Made by a program: the position numbers and the translations under genes. 64,000 bases of DNA from Paenibacillus massiliensis 2301065 = DSM 16942 (GTDB lineage: Bacteria; Bacillota; Bacilli; Paenibacillales; Paenibacillaceae): contig NZ_KB898186.1 of assembly GCF_000377505.1 (NCBI RefSeq), forward strand, positions 62,001 through 126,000. The letters are read 5' to 3'. The notes beneath the pieces were generated by a model that was given only the letters and a program-made list of their open reading frames with translations, did no database searches and was not told the DNA's origin. Shown one piece after another: positions 26,666 through 36,365 of this stretch. Positions within the stretch are counted from its first letter, which is position 1. Every line of letters begins with the position of its first letter.

Positions 26666-26830
26666 GTTAGTCACCTATAGATCATGGAATTGGTAAACAC
26701 TACTATAGTATACTACATTTAATTTCCCCTAGGATGTGCGATTCTTATTTAATTTGACGGTCAAAATTCTCGATAATATCCTTACAAGGAAGTTTATTTC
26801 AGGAATAATTGAATAGAGGGTGGGTACCAG

Positions 26831-27163
26831 ATGAATGAAGAACTTATAAAACTAATCATATGTTTTCGAGAGCAGCGGGATTGGGAGCAATTCCATAACC
26901 CTAAGGACTTGGCTATCTCATTGACTCTTGAGGCGAGCGAATTATTGGAGAATTTCCAGTGGAAAACATCGGAGGAGGCATTGGAGACTAAAAAGGGGAG
27001 AATTGCTGACGAACTTGCTGATGTATTGATTTATGCGGTTTATATGGCGAAATCATTAAATCTTGATCTGGATGAGATTATTCGTGCGAAAATAAGAAAA
27101 AATGAGGTTAAGTACCCGGTTGAGAAAGCGTTTGGAAAGAAGGATAAATACACGCATTTGTAG
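26831..27163 (+). CDS. MazG-like nucleotide pyrophosphohydrolase
   Basis: The 110-residue protein is a compact MazG-type domain: RDWEQFHNPKDLAISLTLEASELLENFQWKT holds the first metal-binding Glu cluster (EASELLE), and IADELADVLIYAVYMA the second (DELAD). These enzymes hydrolyse (d)NTPs to monophosphate plus pyrophosphate. The ATG start has GAGGGTGGG about 6 bases upstream. It is divergent from the GIY-YIG/DUF2075 gene and followed after 31 bases by a membrane-protein gene, suggesting a small functional module. Confidence 0.93.
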   Translation: MNEELIKLIICFREQRDWEQFHNPKDLAISLTLEASELLENFQWKTSEEALETKKGRIADELADVLIYAVYMAKSLNLDLDEIIRAKIRKNEVKYPVEKAFGKKDKYTHL

Positions 27164-27194
27164 CATAACGAAGTTTCATGAAAAGAGTGATTCT

Positions 27195-28115
27195 ATGAAT
27201 GATATTTGGGCAGAATCAATTATAAGAGCAACGGCTACTGTTGTTGCCGGCATTGTAGTCGGAGCACTAGTGAAATTAAGGGTTCATGCTTCTAAGGAAG
27301 AAGAACTGTTCACAAATGGACCTATCAACATTTTAAGAAAAATATTATTTGCGCTAGCACTTTTGGCAATTTTCTTTGCCTATATTTTGCTTGTTACGAG
27401 TATTCCAGTTAATAAGATACCTATAATATATATAACAATTTCAAATTTATTTTTTAATTGGTACACATTCAGCATAGTTCTTATTTTGAGTATTTTGCTA
27501 CTCGTTGTAAGAACCGTATTCATTAAATTTGTTAGAAAAGCGTATTTGAAATATAGTAAACTGCGAAGACTAATGCTAAACACTTTTTCGTTGGTTCCGA
27601 TCTTGTTGTTTTTAATCTATTCACTGTATGCAGGTTTTCTGATTAATGGTTTGATCTTAGAATCTGAGAACATTAAGGCTTCTAAAATAGATAATACGTT
27701 TTTAGCTTTCCTTAAATTTAGTTTAATCGAGGAGTCAATACAGAGATATTTAATTGTCATTATAGGCATATATACAGTTATTATTTTTTTGCTTTTCCGA
27801 TTTATGCTTTTTACAATTAGAGAAAAGGTTACTGCCAATATCAAACTAAAAGATGGTACGGAGTTATTTGATAAATTCATTCTCAATTACAATCTTGATA
27901 ATTCGATTCTTATTAGTAATAGTGAGAAGCGTGATGGAGAAGGCAAGATTTTAATTCCCAAGGCGAACATTGCTTATATTAATTTTCAGAGTATAATATA
28001 TATTTTCAATCAACAGAACCCGGGATCAGGGATTGTCGACCCTAGATATTATGATAAATCTGAAGAGACTAAGCTAAAGGAAGAATTTATAAGCAAAATA
28101 TCAAAGTCATTATGA
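27195..28115 (+). CDS. multi-pass membrane protein of unknown function
   Basis: The 306-residue protein has an N-terminal hydrophobic stretch and about five further membrane segments (for example ALALLAIFFAYILLVTSI, FSIVLILSILLLVV and LIVIIGIYTVIIFLLF). A soluble C-terminal tail of about 90 residues (VTANIKLKDGTELFDKFILN ... ISKISKSL) follows. I chose ATG 27195 because the longer frame overlaps the MazG-like gene. No family recognised. AT-rich like the DUF2075 gene. In a defence-type operon a membrane protein could be an effector, but nothing here shows that. Confidence 0.8.
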   Translation: MNDIWAESIIRATATVVAGIVVGALVKLRVHASKEEELFTNGPINILRKILFALALLAIFFAYILLVTSIPVNKIPIIYITISNLFFNWYTFSIVLILSILLLVVRTVFIKFVRKAYLKYSKLRRLMLNTFSLVPILLFLIYSLYAGFLINGLILESENIKASKIDNTFLAFLKFSLIEESIQRYLIVIIGIYTVIIFLLFRFMLFTIREKVTANIKLKDGTELFDKFILNYNLDNSILISNSEKRDGEGKILIPKANIAYINFQSIIYIFNQQNPGSGIVDPRYYDKSEETKLKEEFISKISKSL

Positions 28116-28184
28116 TATGAATGGATACTCCAAAATCTGTAATAAGAGAATGGAGCAATCCATGAGAAGGAAGGAGCAAGATCC

Positions 28185-28421
28185 ATGGAAATAACCGCAC
28201 AAGAGGTGGCGGAATGGATGGTCAAGGAAATCAGGTTCACGGGTACGCTGTATCAGACCGCTGCGATTGAATATGTGAAGACCAACTTCGGTGAGCAATT
28301 CGTATTCGTGAATGAAAATGGAAATGCATCGCTGTCCAAAGAGGTGAAGAAGGCTTTCCGCAAGCTCCACGGCGGCAGAGTTGCCTGGGACCGCGACAGC
28401 TTCATGTGGGCTTGGACCTAA
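28185..28421 (+). CDS. DUF6953-like small protein
   Basis: The 78-residue soluble protein (ITAQEVAEWMVKEIRFTGTL, then EQFVFVNENGNASLSKEVKK and GGRVAWDRDSFMWAW) matches the pattern of the small DUF6953 family found in Bacillales and clostridia. The ATG start has AAGGAG about 10 bases upstream. It follows the membrane-protein gene by 70 bases on the same strand. Function unknown. Confidence 0.8.
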   Translation: MEITAQEVAEWMVKEIRFTGTLYQTAAIEYVKTNFGEQFVFVNENGNASLSKEVKKAFRKLHGGRVAWDRDSFMWAWT

Positions 28422-28483
28422 GATGCTTATTACGGTGTAATACCGTGTATAACGCGGCATTCAAATCAACTACTCCACAGAGG

Positions 28484-28555
28484 GTGCCTCAAAGTCCTAA
28501 GCGACGGTGAGACATCCTTTTCTCATTCTCGGGTTAAGGGATCAGACTTTGGGCC
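28484..28555. terminator. long imperfect hairpin
   Basis: CCTCAAAGTC and GACTTTGGG are complementary and bracket a region with an inner TGAGA/TCTCA pair. It lies after the DUF6953-like gene and may act as its terminator; the T-run is weak. Confidence 0.4.
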
Positions 28556-28602
28556 AATATAGAGTAAGTAATTGAAGGTTTATTTCTTTTAACACATTGT
28601 AG

Positions 28603-28653
28603 TTGACGAAAAGGGGTATACTAGCTATTATAGATATGCAGAATCTGTAATAG
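28603..28653 (+). promoter_or_regulatory. promoter with dyad operator of Rrf2 gene
   Basis: TTGACG (28603-28608) and TATTAT (28626-28631) have a 17-base spacer. The dyad CTATTATAGAT / ATCTGTAATAG (28625-28653) overlaps the -10 box, as expected for autorepression by the Rrf2-family protein encoded next. Confidence 0.7.
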
Positions 28654-28665
28654 AGGTGATTATAG

Positions 28666-29067
28666 ATGAAATACTCCAAGGCCACCGATTATGCTCTCCA
28701 TACCATGCTCTTTCTTGCTGTAGCGACTCCACAAAAAGCTATTGGTGTACAGCAGCTAGCAGAGCGACAAAGTGTGTCTCCAACGTATTTATCCAAAATA
28801 CTGACCAAGTTGGTGAAGGCGGGCATGATTGAATCGACAACGGGGGTACACGGCGGATATCGACTTAAACGAGATTGGGAGAACATTTCGTTTCTTGATA
28901 TTATACAAGCCATTGAAGGCTCGGCTTCCTTATTCGATTGCAGCTTTGAACATGGAGCAGGCTGTCCGATTCAAAAAGTGGTGCTATCAGCAGAAGAGAA
29001 GATGGAAGAGCATTTAAGAAATCAGAAGATGTCAGATCTTGCCCGCGGTATGAATATCGAGATATAG
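28666..29067 (+). CDS. Rrf2-family transcriptional regulator
   Basis: The 133-residue protein has the Rrf2 winged helix: KYSKATDYALHTMLFLA, IGVQQLAERQSVSPTYLSKI, LVKAGMIESTTGVHGGYRL. Cys residues occur only at two positions (CSFEHGAGC), not the three-Cys cluster of IscR-type iron-sulfur sensors, so it resembles the YwnA/HypR redox or unknown-ligand group. The ATG start has GAGGTGAT upstream. It is probably autoregulated, and the DinB gene 73 bases downstream may belong to its regulon. Confidence 0.93.
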   Translation: MKYSKATDYALHTMLFLAVATPQKAIGVQQLAERQSVSPTYLSKILTKLVKAGMIESTTGVHGGYRLKRDWENISFLDIIQAIEGSASLFDCSFEHGAGCPIQKVVLSAEEKMEEHLRNQKMSDLARGMNIEI

Positions 29068-29140
29068 AACATATATTTTTTTAGGATAATTAAGGACAAT
29101 ATATATCTTTAAAGGATTTAATAATAAGGGGGTCGAGAAA

Positions 29141-29611
29141 ATGAATGCATACAAAAGCCAGTATGAGCTGATCCAGCGCACAAGGGAATCATTGTTCCGG
29201 TATTGTGAGACGTTATCTCCCGCTGATTATGTTACAGAAGTTGAAGCCCTGGGTGGAGCTTCAATTCGTAATCTGCATGCTCATGTAGCCGATTGTTATC
29301 GAATATGGTTAGGGAATCGCGCACTTGGTAAGGCACTTCCCAAAGTGAAACCAGAGTCCATTGGCAATGTTGAGGACATGCGCGAGGTATTTAAAACTAT
29401 CGACGCCCTTATGTATGAATTTCTAAATGAGTATATAGACAAATGGGAGCCTTCCAATCAAGCATCTGGACAGAATGACAGCGTAGAGGCCAGCGAATTA
29501 TGGCTATTTACGCACACCATCACGCACGAATTTCATCATAGAGGGCAAATTGTAAAAATGGGCAGAATGCTCCGATATCCCCCGCCGAAAATGAATCTCG
29601 CTAAGGTCTAG
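29141..29611 (+). CDS. DinB-family putative metalloenzyme
   Basis: The 156-residue protein carries a DinB helical bundle with histidines in RNLHAHVADCYRIW and THTITHEFHHRGQIVKMGRML, giving the three-His metal site. The substrate is unknown. The ATG start has AAGGGGG about 8 bases upstream. It follows an Rrf2 regulator and is followed by a terminator. A second DinB gene lies at 4135-4623. Confidence 0.9.
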   Translation: MNAYKSQYELIQRTRESLFRYCETLSPADYVTEVEALGGASIRNLHAHVADCYRIWLGNRALGKALPKVKPESIGNVEDMREVFKTIDALMYEFLNEYIDKWEPSNQASGQNDSVEASELWLFTHTITHEFHHRGQIVKMGRMLRYPPPKMNLAKV

Positions 29612-29625
29612 AATAAATGCAGTAT

Positions 29626-29665
29626 ATTAAGGCCCTTCTTACTCTGGTAAGGGGCTTTTCTTTTT
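29626..29665 (+). terminator. intrinsic terminator
   Basis: GGCCCTT and AAGGGGC form a stem over an 8-base loop, followed by TTTTCTTTTTC. It ends the DinB transcript. Confidence 0.8.
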
Positions 29666-30083
29666 CATGTATTTAATCGTACGTGTATTGGGACTTGGCC
29701 AAGCTTGAAGTATTCAAGGTGGCCCTCCAAATGACTCCGGCATCAGTAGGCCTTACGCTTTGATTGTTGAGTCATTGTCGAGATTTTGTTTAGGTCCCTC
29801 GTACTATAATTGTCACAAATACGCTGTGTAAATTGGGCGTTTTGTGCTATTTGCAGTAGACACATGGCGAAAATCATCGAATGAGAGGGGAGATCGCTAC
29901 TAAGCATGGTCAACGACCTGCATCCCACGGCACTTACACGCTCATCTGGAGCGCTGCAAGATTCCAATACTATCAAGGGATGTTGGGAGCATGCCAATAG
30001 TATATGTCTATTCGCTAGAGCGGTTTTCATCGGGAGGATGAGCCCGGTATACCGAAAGTTTTGGGAATGGAGGGGAAATTTTT
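29666..30083. other. long leader region of adhesin gene
   Basis: No convincing gene on either strand. The stretch presumably carries the promoter and 5' leader of the large adhesin; a TATAAT-like hexamer occurs near 29806. The ribosome site GGAGGGG lies at 30069-30075. No c-di-GMP aptamer core (GGACGCAAAG) is visible here, unlike upstream of the 61-kb gene. Confidence 0.4.
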
Positions 30084-33000
30084 TTGAAACGAAAACACAG
30101 TGTAAGTAAAGCTGTGCTGTCCTTCTTCTTGGCCGTGTTGCTTTTCTTGCAGACGTTTGCGTTCTCGGCTAGCGCATTTGCGGGGAGTGCACCGGACGGA
30201 TACGGAGCGGTATCGGTAACAGACGCCGTGTACGATACGTCAGACGAACCTTCATCGGTACATGATGAGGTGTATGCACTGCCGGCTAAACTCATTTCGC
30301 TGGCGGCAGACCTGACGGACAAGACAGCGGTACTCATAGGAGCGAATACGCCCTTTCCGCTAGAAGTTATACAGGACGGGAAAGTCTTGCAGACGGGGGA
30401 GGCCATTCATGGCAGAAAGCCCTTCTCCCTGAAGTCGATAGACATCAAGGTTCCGGTGAAGGGTGACGCTGCTGACCCGAACACGGTGGATGACAGCACG
30501 GTCATTGTATATGGTGACTACGTGATGCTGGACAGAGCGACTTACTTTCCGGAGGTGATTCTGCCGACGGCCACCATGACGCTTAGAGAAAAATCGGGCT
30601 ACACCATTGGAACGGCCCATTTCTCTGAAACGGGCATTAGGGTCGTGTTCGACGGGGAAGAACGCTTCTTCAACGGTCAAGGTCGAAACATCACCTTCGG
30701 TTTTGAATCTACTGCTAAGGCCGATGTAACCGGTATAGGTTATGGCCAGCAAAAGCCGATTGATATCTTCGGGGCGAACTATATGCTCGATAACCCTAGT
30801 GTTACGCCTGCATACAGCATCAGCATGAAATCAACTAGTAACGTGTCCGAGAACAATTGGATTTATGCAGCAGATTTCTTGGAGGGAACTATCGAGTGGC
30901 AGGTGGAAATCGCCGCAATGGATATGTTCGACCCTACCATCCCGCAGCCACTAGACGGGCTGAAGTTCTATAACGCGCTTGATCCGAGTCAGGTGGGTAC
31001 CTATGTGGAGGGCTCCTTCAAGGTCAATGGCAGTACAGTGACACCTGATGGTGCAAGCACGAATGCGCTGGGGTATACCTTCCCTACAGGTATCGGCGAC
31101 AAAGCAATAGTTACTTTCAAGACATGGATTCCTAAAGGAAAGTACTACACAGAATATAACAGCGGCAACAATGGGTACCAGACGGTCGCGAATACTGCAG
31201 ACTTGAGAGATTCTTCAGATAATAAGCTGCTGTCCTCGAATGCATGGCGTGTCGCCTTCAAGCCTGACTGGATTCAGAAGAGCGGCACCTTGGACAAGCG
31301 TTCGAGCTCTGCAGACCCGCGGACTATGACATGGACAATTGATGTCAACAAGAACTACAGCAAGCAGGGTCTAAAGGACTTCACGATCACTGATGCCCTG
31401 CCAACGGGTCTTACCTGGAGATCAGCCGCATGGCAGTCGTGGGACAGTGTAGCTAAGGATTGGTCAGCTACGACAACGCCGATCACGCCTAATGCAAGTC
31501 ATGTGTATTCCTTCGGGGAGGTCAATGGCCCGATCCGGCTGGTCATTGTGTCTGAGGTTACAGGCAGTGTAACTGGATTTACTAACAAGGCTATCGCGCA
31601 GTGGGGACTGGATGTCAATACCGTGCAGGACAATGATCAGGCTACGGTATGGGACACGGCCACTCTCACTATTGGCGCCCACACCCTAACCAAGAGCGCT
31701 AGTACTGGTGATAGCCTCGGTCTGGGCATATTACCTTGGAAGGTATCCCTTACACCGCAGGAAGCTCTGCCAGACGGTGCAGTGTACGATCTGCTCGTGT
31801 ATGGGGATGCGAGCTCCATCGACTTCACCAAGGTTACTGCTAGCCCAGGGCTTGATGCCGCAATTTTGAACCAGTTGCGAGGGAACTCTAGGGAGAATTA
31901 CTACCAGCGGTTCCAGTCGGGTTCCTTTCAGTCGGGTGATGGCTTAACACATCAGATATTCACCCTTTCACAGGATGGGAAGCCTGTCGCAGACCTGCTG
32001 CAGGTTAGTGGATACAATACGGATCAGCCCGCTTCCTTCACTTACAATTCCCTGATGACACAATGGGAGCACTTCGCGGGCAATAGAAGCACAGACCATT
32101 ATAATCGAGCGTCCCTGTTTGAAGGGACAACTCGGACGATTGACTCAACGCGGCCTTCGATCCGGGTCAACAGCGGTATGCTGGCCAAAGAGATGCTCTA
32201 TGCATCGAGACCGGAGGGTACATCTGTTAATCCGGCGAATGTTAACCACTATATCCGAGTTGACACGAATCAGGCACATACATTGGCAGCCTATGATCAG
32301 GTGACCAAGACGGTAACCTTCCGGCTGTCAGTCAATATGAACGGCATGAAGACTGAGGAGATGGCGAAGGATGGTGGCAATCATGTTGCCAGTGACATCA
32401 GACTCGTCGATACCCTGCCTGAGGGCTGGGAGTTTGTGCCTTACGCACCAGGACAGGACTTTGCAATTTACAAGGCAACACGGGCAGATTATGGAGCGAC
32501 TGCTAGTGCAACGACGCTGATCTCCGACCCAAGTGATCTCGTGAGCTTCTCTGCCGCAGGGAACATAGGTACTTTTTCCTTTACGAAGCTGGAAAGTCCC
32601 TATGTTGTACTGGTCAAGGCAAGACCTAGCGAGGAGACTCTGCGTCAATATTTTGATACTGGCGAGTCAACGCATGAGATGACGAACACCGCCGAGGTGA
32701 AAATCACATGGGGGGATGAGCCCAGCACAGTCACAGCCACCCGTAAGGTCATCGTACCCATGCAGTCCCTGAGCAAATCGGTAACGAAGCCGAACTCTGG
32801 CGTACTGGAGTGGACGGTGAATTACACCCCGCCTTTCGAGATAAAGGATGGCGTCTATCTCCAGGACACTCTTGGAGAGGGGCTGGCGCTGCGTAAAGAT
32901 GAGAAGGGGGATCTCTCGCTGCGGCGCCCAGACATGGCTGTATATCGCGCCAAGCTGACCCCGAGCGGTGGACTGACGAAGGACGGTGATGCGCTGAATC

Positions 33001-36000
33001 TATACGATCCGAATAGTGAGGTCAAGGTGGACAGCGTCACCGAAGGTGGTACAACCCGGTTGATGTTCCGCATGACCAATCCGAATCAGCTCTACCAGTT
33101 CGTGTATCAGACTGAAGTCACCGAAGTGCCTAACGGTGGAAAAGTGGGCAACGAGATCAAGCTGATGGGTGATGATACCCTGAAGAATATCGGTGCCAGA
33201 AGCGAACACTCGGTGGACAGCAGTGATGTCGGTGGTAGCGCGGAGACCCAAGGCAAGCTGGATCTACTGAAGGTTGATCCTAAGGGTAAGCCGCTTGGCG
33301 GCGTAATATTTACGCTCTATGAACCAGATGGCGTCACAGAGGTCACAGGTGGTACTACAGGTGTGGACGGAAAGCTTAGTCTTTTTGCCAAAGCGGGACT
33401 TTACGTGCTCAAGCAAACGTATATTGACCCGATCACCTATCTGCCGACCACGACAGTATACCAAGTACGTGTGGCTTCTACTCCATGGAATCCGATCTGG
33501 GTGGACGGGGTAGAGGTAACTAGCACTAACCCACTAGTTGTGCCAACTCCGATATGGGTGCCCGGCAATGTGACGCTGGACACAGCGATCGAGGGGAAAG
33601 GAGCTGACCCGGATAAGGAATTTGAATATACGATTACTTTTAGCAACGGTCAGTCCTATGCCTATTCCGGCTCAAAGAGCGGTACTGTGGCTAGTGGCGA
33701 CACGATTATCCTGAAGGATGGCGAGGCTATTACCATCAAGGATATCCCTGACGGTATCACCTACACTATCGTTCAGAAAGACTACACAGATGAGGGCTAC
33801 ACTACAGACCCGGAAAGCCTGACACGTACGGGTAGCATTGTAGCAGAGGAAACGGCCACAGCCAAATTCGTCAATAGCAAGTACCTTCCTGGCAAGCTGA
33901 CGATCGGACAGACGGTCGCGGGTAATGGTGGGGACAAGGACAAGCTGTTCGAGTTCACTGTTACTTTTGCAGGCGCAGGTGCGGGCAAGACGTATACGTA
34001 TACGACATCGGATGGTGTAACAGGAACCATCGGGTCTGGTGGCAAGCTCCTCCTCAAGCATGGGGAGACAGCTGTCATCAATGGGATTCCGATGGATACA
34101 GCCTACACCATCACCGAGACGGATTATACGAGCGATGGTTACGCGACGACTTGGCCAAACTGGCAGACGACCGGTATTATTGCCGAGGAGGGCGATCATA
34201 AGGAAGAGGTTGTCAATACGCGGATGGTGTACGGCGGTCTGTTGATTGGGGAGACCGTAGAAGGCAGTGGTGCAGATAAGAATAAGGAATTTGAGTTCAC
34301 TGTTCAATTCCCTGACGCTGCATCCAATGAGTCGTACAACTATACAAAGTCGGACGGCACGACGGGAACCATCCAGTCTGGCGAGACGATCACGCTCAAG
34401 CATGGACAGACTGTCGCTATTGATGTTCCAAGCGGTCACAGTTATATCGTCACCCAGACAGATTATACGGGCGAGGATTACACGGCTAACCCGGTGGATC
34501 GGACGCATAGCGGCACGATTGTAGAGAAACAGATTGCCGAAGCTCGCTTCGTCAATGCGAAGTATCTCCCTGGCCAGCTGACGCTGACGCCAGATCCTGC
34601 GGTTGTCCCAGGAAATGGTAAGACACCATCACAATTGACGGCAACGTTGACGGATCATGAAGGCAAGCCTGTTGCGGACACCGAGGTCATCTTTACACTG
34701 CCGGATAATACGGAAGTAAAAGCAAAGACCGATACGCAAGGCAAAGCGGTCATCCCTTATACACCGCCAAAGCTGGACACGACTACGCCTGAGGATCATC
34801 TCATTACGGCGAGGGTAGACAGCCCGACGGAAGGGAAGTTGACTGCCGATACGAAAGTAACCACCGTTCCGGCGGCAATCTTCGGAGTGCTGCGCGATAA
34901 CGAAACGGGCGAAGTGCTTCCGAATGAACGCATTGTCATTACCGACAAAACGAATGGCAACGAGCAAGAGATCATGACCGACGACCAAGGAAGATACTTC
35001 CACCCTGTGCGGTATGGCGGCGATTATACGATCAGCTTCACGACAAAGATTAAAAATACTAACGAATCGATCACTTTCACGCAAAAGGCAGAAGTTGACG
35101 GCAATGTGAAGGGCGGCGAGTTGGTTCCGGCGCACATTACGGCTGTCGGCGTCGTGCTCCTGAAGCAGCCTGATGGGCAGTCTTCACTGTTGAACAGCGA
35201 GCTCGCTGGCAAGATGCGTATTTATTTGCGAAATGCTAGCGGTGAATATGTAACAGAGAACGGCGTTCCGAAAGCATTTGACTTGCAACCGAACGGCGCA
35301 TTCTCGGCGGAAGGCTTGTCTGCGGAGAAGTACATGATGGAAGTGCGTTACGAAGTTGCGCCAGGCAAAGAGCTGACGATTCAGAAGGCTGAACTGGACG
35401 TGAAGGCGAATGGGGAATTGAATATTTCTCAGGAGCTCGTTGACCCTTATGGCACTGTTTACGATGCAAACAAAGGGATCAATACAGGGCAAATCGAGGG
35501 AGCTACGGTAACGTTGTACTATGCGGATACGGAGAGAAACAGATTGAAGGGAATCGAGCCGGGCACGAAAGTAACCTTGCCTGCGGTTCCAGGCTTCCCA
35601 CCGCACGACAACAAGAGCCCGGAGCAGGACAGCGATGCAGCCGGCTTCTATGCGTATATGGTATTCCCGGAAACGGATTACTATCTGGTTGTAACGAAGC
35701 CCGGATATGAGACGTACACGAGTGAAACGATCTCTGTCGATTTCGAGATTGTAAAGCACGACGTACCGATGAAGCCGATTAGTTCCGGCGGCGGCGGTGG
35801 CGGTACTGTCCCTGTAGACCCTGAGCCTGAACCGACGACCCCCGGACCCGATCCAGGCAAACCCGAGCCAGAAAATCCTGTGCCCGGCAGCGGCAATGGC
35901 GGAAGCAACACCGGTAACAGCGGAACCGATAATGGTAAAGGTGGAAGCAACACCGACAACGTCGGGACTGACAGCGGCAACGCTGGAACCAACACCGATA

Positions 36001-36347
36001 ACGTCGGAACTGACAGCGGCAACGCTGGAATCGACACCGATAACGTAGGGACTGACAGCGGCAACGCTGGAACTGACAACGACAACGTCGAAACTGACAA
36101 TAGCAACGGCGAAGCTGTCGACAGCAATACTGGGGCCAGTAACGTCGGTAATGTATCTGATGGTGGGAAAGATGTGACTGGTAACGTCAAAAAAGGAACC
36201 AGCAATATCAGCAATGAGCTGGACGATGTCCCGGCAACAGGAGATAGCAGTGTATCGCCAATCTTCTATATGCTATTGGCGCTGATGTCCATCATCACAA
36301 TCGGATTCTGTCTACTCAGTAGCAAGAGGAAGCAACACATTCAATAA
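30084..36347 (+). CDS. giant LPXTG-type cell-wall adhesin with isopeptide-type repeats
   Basis: The 2087-residue surface protein starts at TTG with GGAGGGG upstream. It has a signal peptide (LSFFLAVLLFLQTFAFSASAFA), then a large N-terminal region resembling collagen-binding/SpaA adhesins. A Cna-B-like domain spans about 1057-1132, three tandem repeats of about 110 residues span 1161-1494 (each with an E-F-E/T-F-T strand and an F-V-N end), and an Ig-like invasin-type domain spans 1496-1597. Carboxypeptidase-regulatory-like domains (1598-1900), a Pro-rich linker and an Asp/Asn/Gly/Thr repeat spacer follow. The end is a VPATG sorting signal (from 2049), a hydrophobic segment and a KRK tail. A class B sortase follows 18 bases later. 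Role in adhesion is inferred. Confidence 0.93.
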   Translation: MKRKHSVSKAVLSFFLAVLLFLQTFAFSASAFAGSAPDGYGAVSVTDAVYDTSDEPSSVHDEVYALPAKLISLAADLTDKTAVLIGANTPFPLEVIQDGKVLQTGEAIHGRKPFSLKSIDIKVPVKGDAADPNTVDDSTVIVYGDYVMLDRATYFPEVILPTATMTLREKSGYTIGTAHFSETGIRVVFDGEERFFNGQGRNITFGFESTAKADVTGIGYGQQKPIDIFGANYMLDNPSVTPAYSISMKSTSNVSENNWIYAADFLEGTIEWQVEIAAMDMFDPTIPQPLDGLKFYNALDPSQVGTYVEGSFKVNGSTVTPDGASTNALGYTFPTGIGDKAIVTFKTWIPKGKYYTEYNSGNNGYQTVANTADLRDSSDNKLLSSNAWRVAFKPDWIQKSGTLDKRSSSADPRTMTWTIDVNKNYSKQGLKDFTITDALPTGLTWRSAAWQSWDSVAKDWSATTTPITPNASHVYSFGEVNGPIRLVIVSEVTGSVTGFTNKAIAQWGLDVNTVQDNDQATVWDTATLTIGAHTLTKSASTGDSLGLGILPWKVSLTPQEALPDGAVYDLLVYGDASSIDFTKVTASPGLDAAILNQLRGNSRENYYQRFQSGSFQSGDGLTHQIFTLSQDGKPVADLLQVSGYNTDQPASFTYNSLMTQWEHFAGNRSTDHYNRASLFEGTTRTIDSTRPSIRVNSGMLAKEMLYASRPEGTSVNPANVNHYIRVDTNQAHTLAAYDQVTKTVTFRLSVNMNGMKTEEMAKDGGNHVASDIRLVDTLPEGWEFVPYAPGQDFAIYKATRADYGATASATTLISDPSDLVSFSAAGNIGTFSFTKLESPYVVLVKARPSEETLRQYFDTGESTHEMTNTAEVKITWGDEPSTVTATRKVIVPMQSLSKSVTKPNSGVLEWTVNYTPPFEIKDGVYLQDTLGEGLALRKDEKGDLSLRRPDMAVYRAKLTPSGGLTKDGDALNLYDPNSEVKVDSVTEGGTTRLMFRMTNPNQLYQFVYQTEVTEVPNGGKVGNEIKLMGDDTLKNIGARSEHSVDSSDVGGSAETQGKLDLLKVDPKGKPLGGVIFTLYEPDGVTEVTGGTTGVDGKLSLFAKAGLYVLKQTYIDPITYLPTTTVYQVRVASTPWNPIWVDGVEVTSTNPLVVPTPIWVPGNVTLDTAIEGKGADPDKEFEYTITFSNGQSYAYSGSKSGTVASGDTIILKDGEAITIKDIPDGITYTIVQKDYTDEGYTTDPESLTRTGSIVAEETATAKFVNSKYLPGKLTIGQTVAGNGGDKDKLFEFTVTFAGAGAGKTYTYTTSDGVTGTIGSGGKLLLKHGETAVINGIPMDTAYTITETDYTSDGYATTWPNWQTTGIIAEEGDHKEEVVNTRMVYGGLLIGETVEGSGADKNKEFEFTVQFPDAASNESYNYTKSDGTTGTIQSGETITLKHGQTVAIDVPSGHSYIVTQTDYTGEDYTANPVDRTHSGTIVEKQIAEARFVNAKYLPGQLTLTPDPAVVPGNGKTPSQLTATLTDHEGKPVADTEVIFTLPDNTEVKAKTDTQGKAVIPYTPPKLDTTTPEDHLITARVDSPTEGKLTADTKVTTVPAAIFGVLRDNETGEVLPNERIVITDKTNGNEQEIMTDDQGRYFHPVRYGGDYTISFTTKIKNTNESITFTQKAEVDGNVKGGELVPAHITAVGVVLLKQPDGQSSLLNSELAGKMRIYLRNASGEYVTENGVPKAFDLQPNGAFSAEGLSAEKYMMEVRYEVAPGKELTIQKAELDVKANGELNISQELVDPYGTVYDANKGINTGQIEGATVTLYYADTERNRLKGIEPGTKVTLPAVPGFPPHDNKSPEQDSDAAGFYAYMVFPETDYYLVVTKPGYETYTSETISVDFEIVKHDVPMKPISSGGGGGGTVPVDPEPEPTTPGPDPGKPEPENPVPGSGNGGSNTGNSGTDNGKGGSNTDNVGTDSGNAGTNTDNVGTDSGNAGIDTDNVGTDSGNAGTDNDNVETDNSNGEAVDSNTGASNVGNVSDGGKDVTGNVKKGTSNISNELDDVPATGDSSVSPIFYMLLALMSIITIGFCLLSSKRKQHIQ
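35945..36112 (+). repeat. 42-bp coding repeat in adhesin spacer
   Basis: About three and a half in-frame units encode variants of NTDNVGTDSGNAGT. They form the flexible wall-spanning spacer before the sorting signal. Such repeats often vary in number between strains. Confidence 0.85.
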
Positions 36348-36365
36348 TCGGAGAGGCGGTAAGAA

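Noticed and set aside
30360..35759. Several antisense frames inside the adhesin, some over 150 codons
   Set aside because: They run opposite to a clear coding frame, and their length follows from the base composition of the adhesin repeats.
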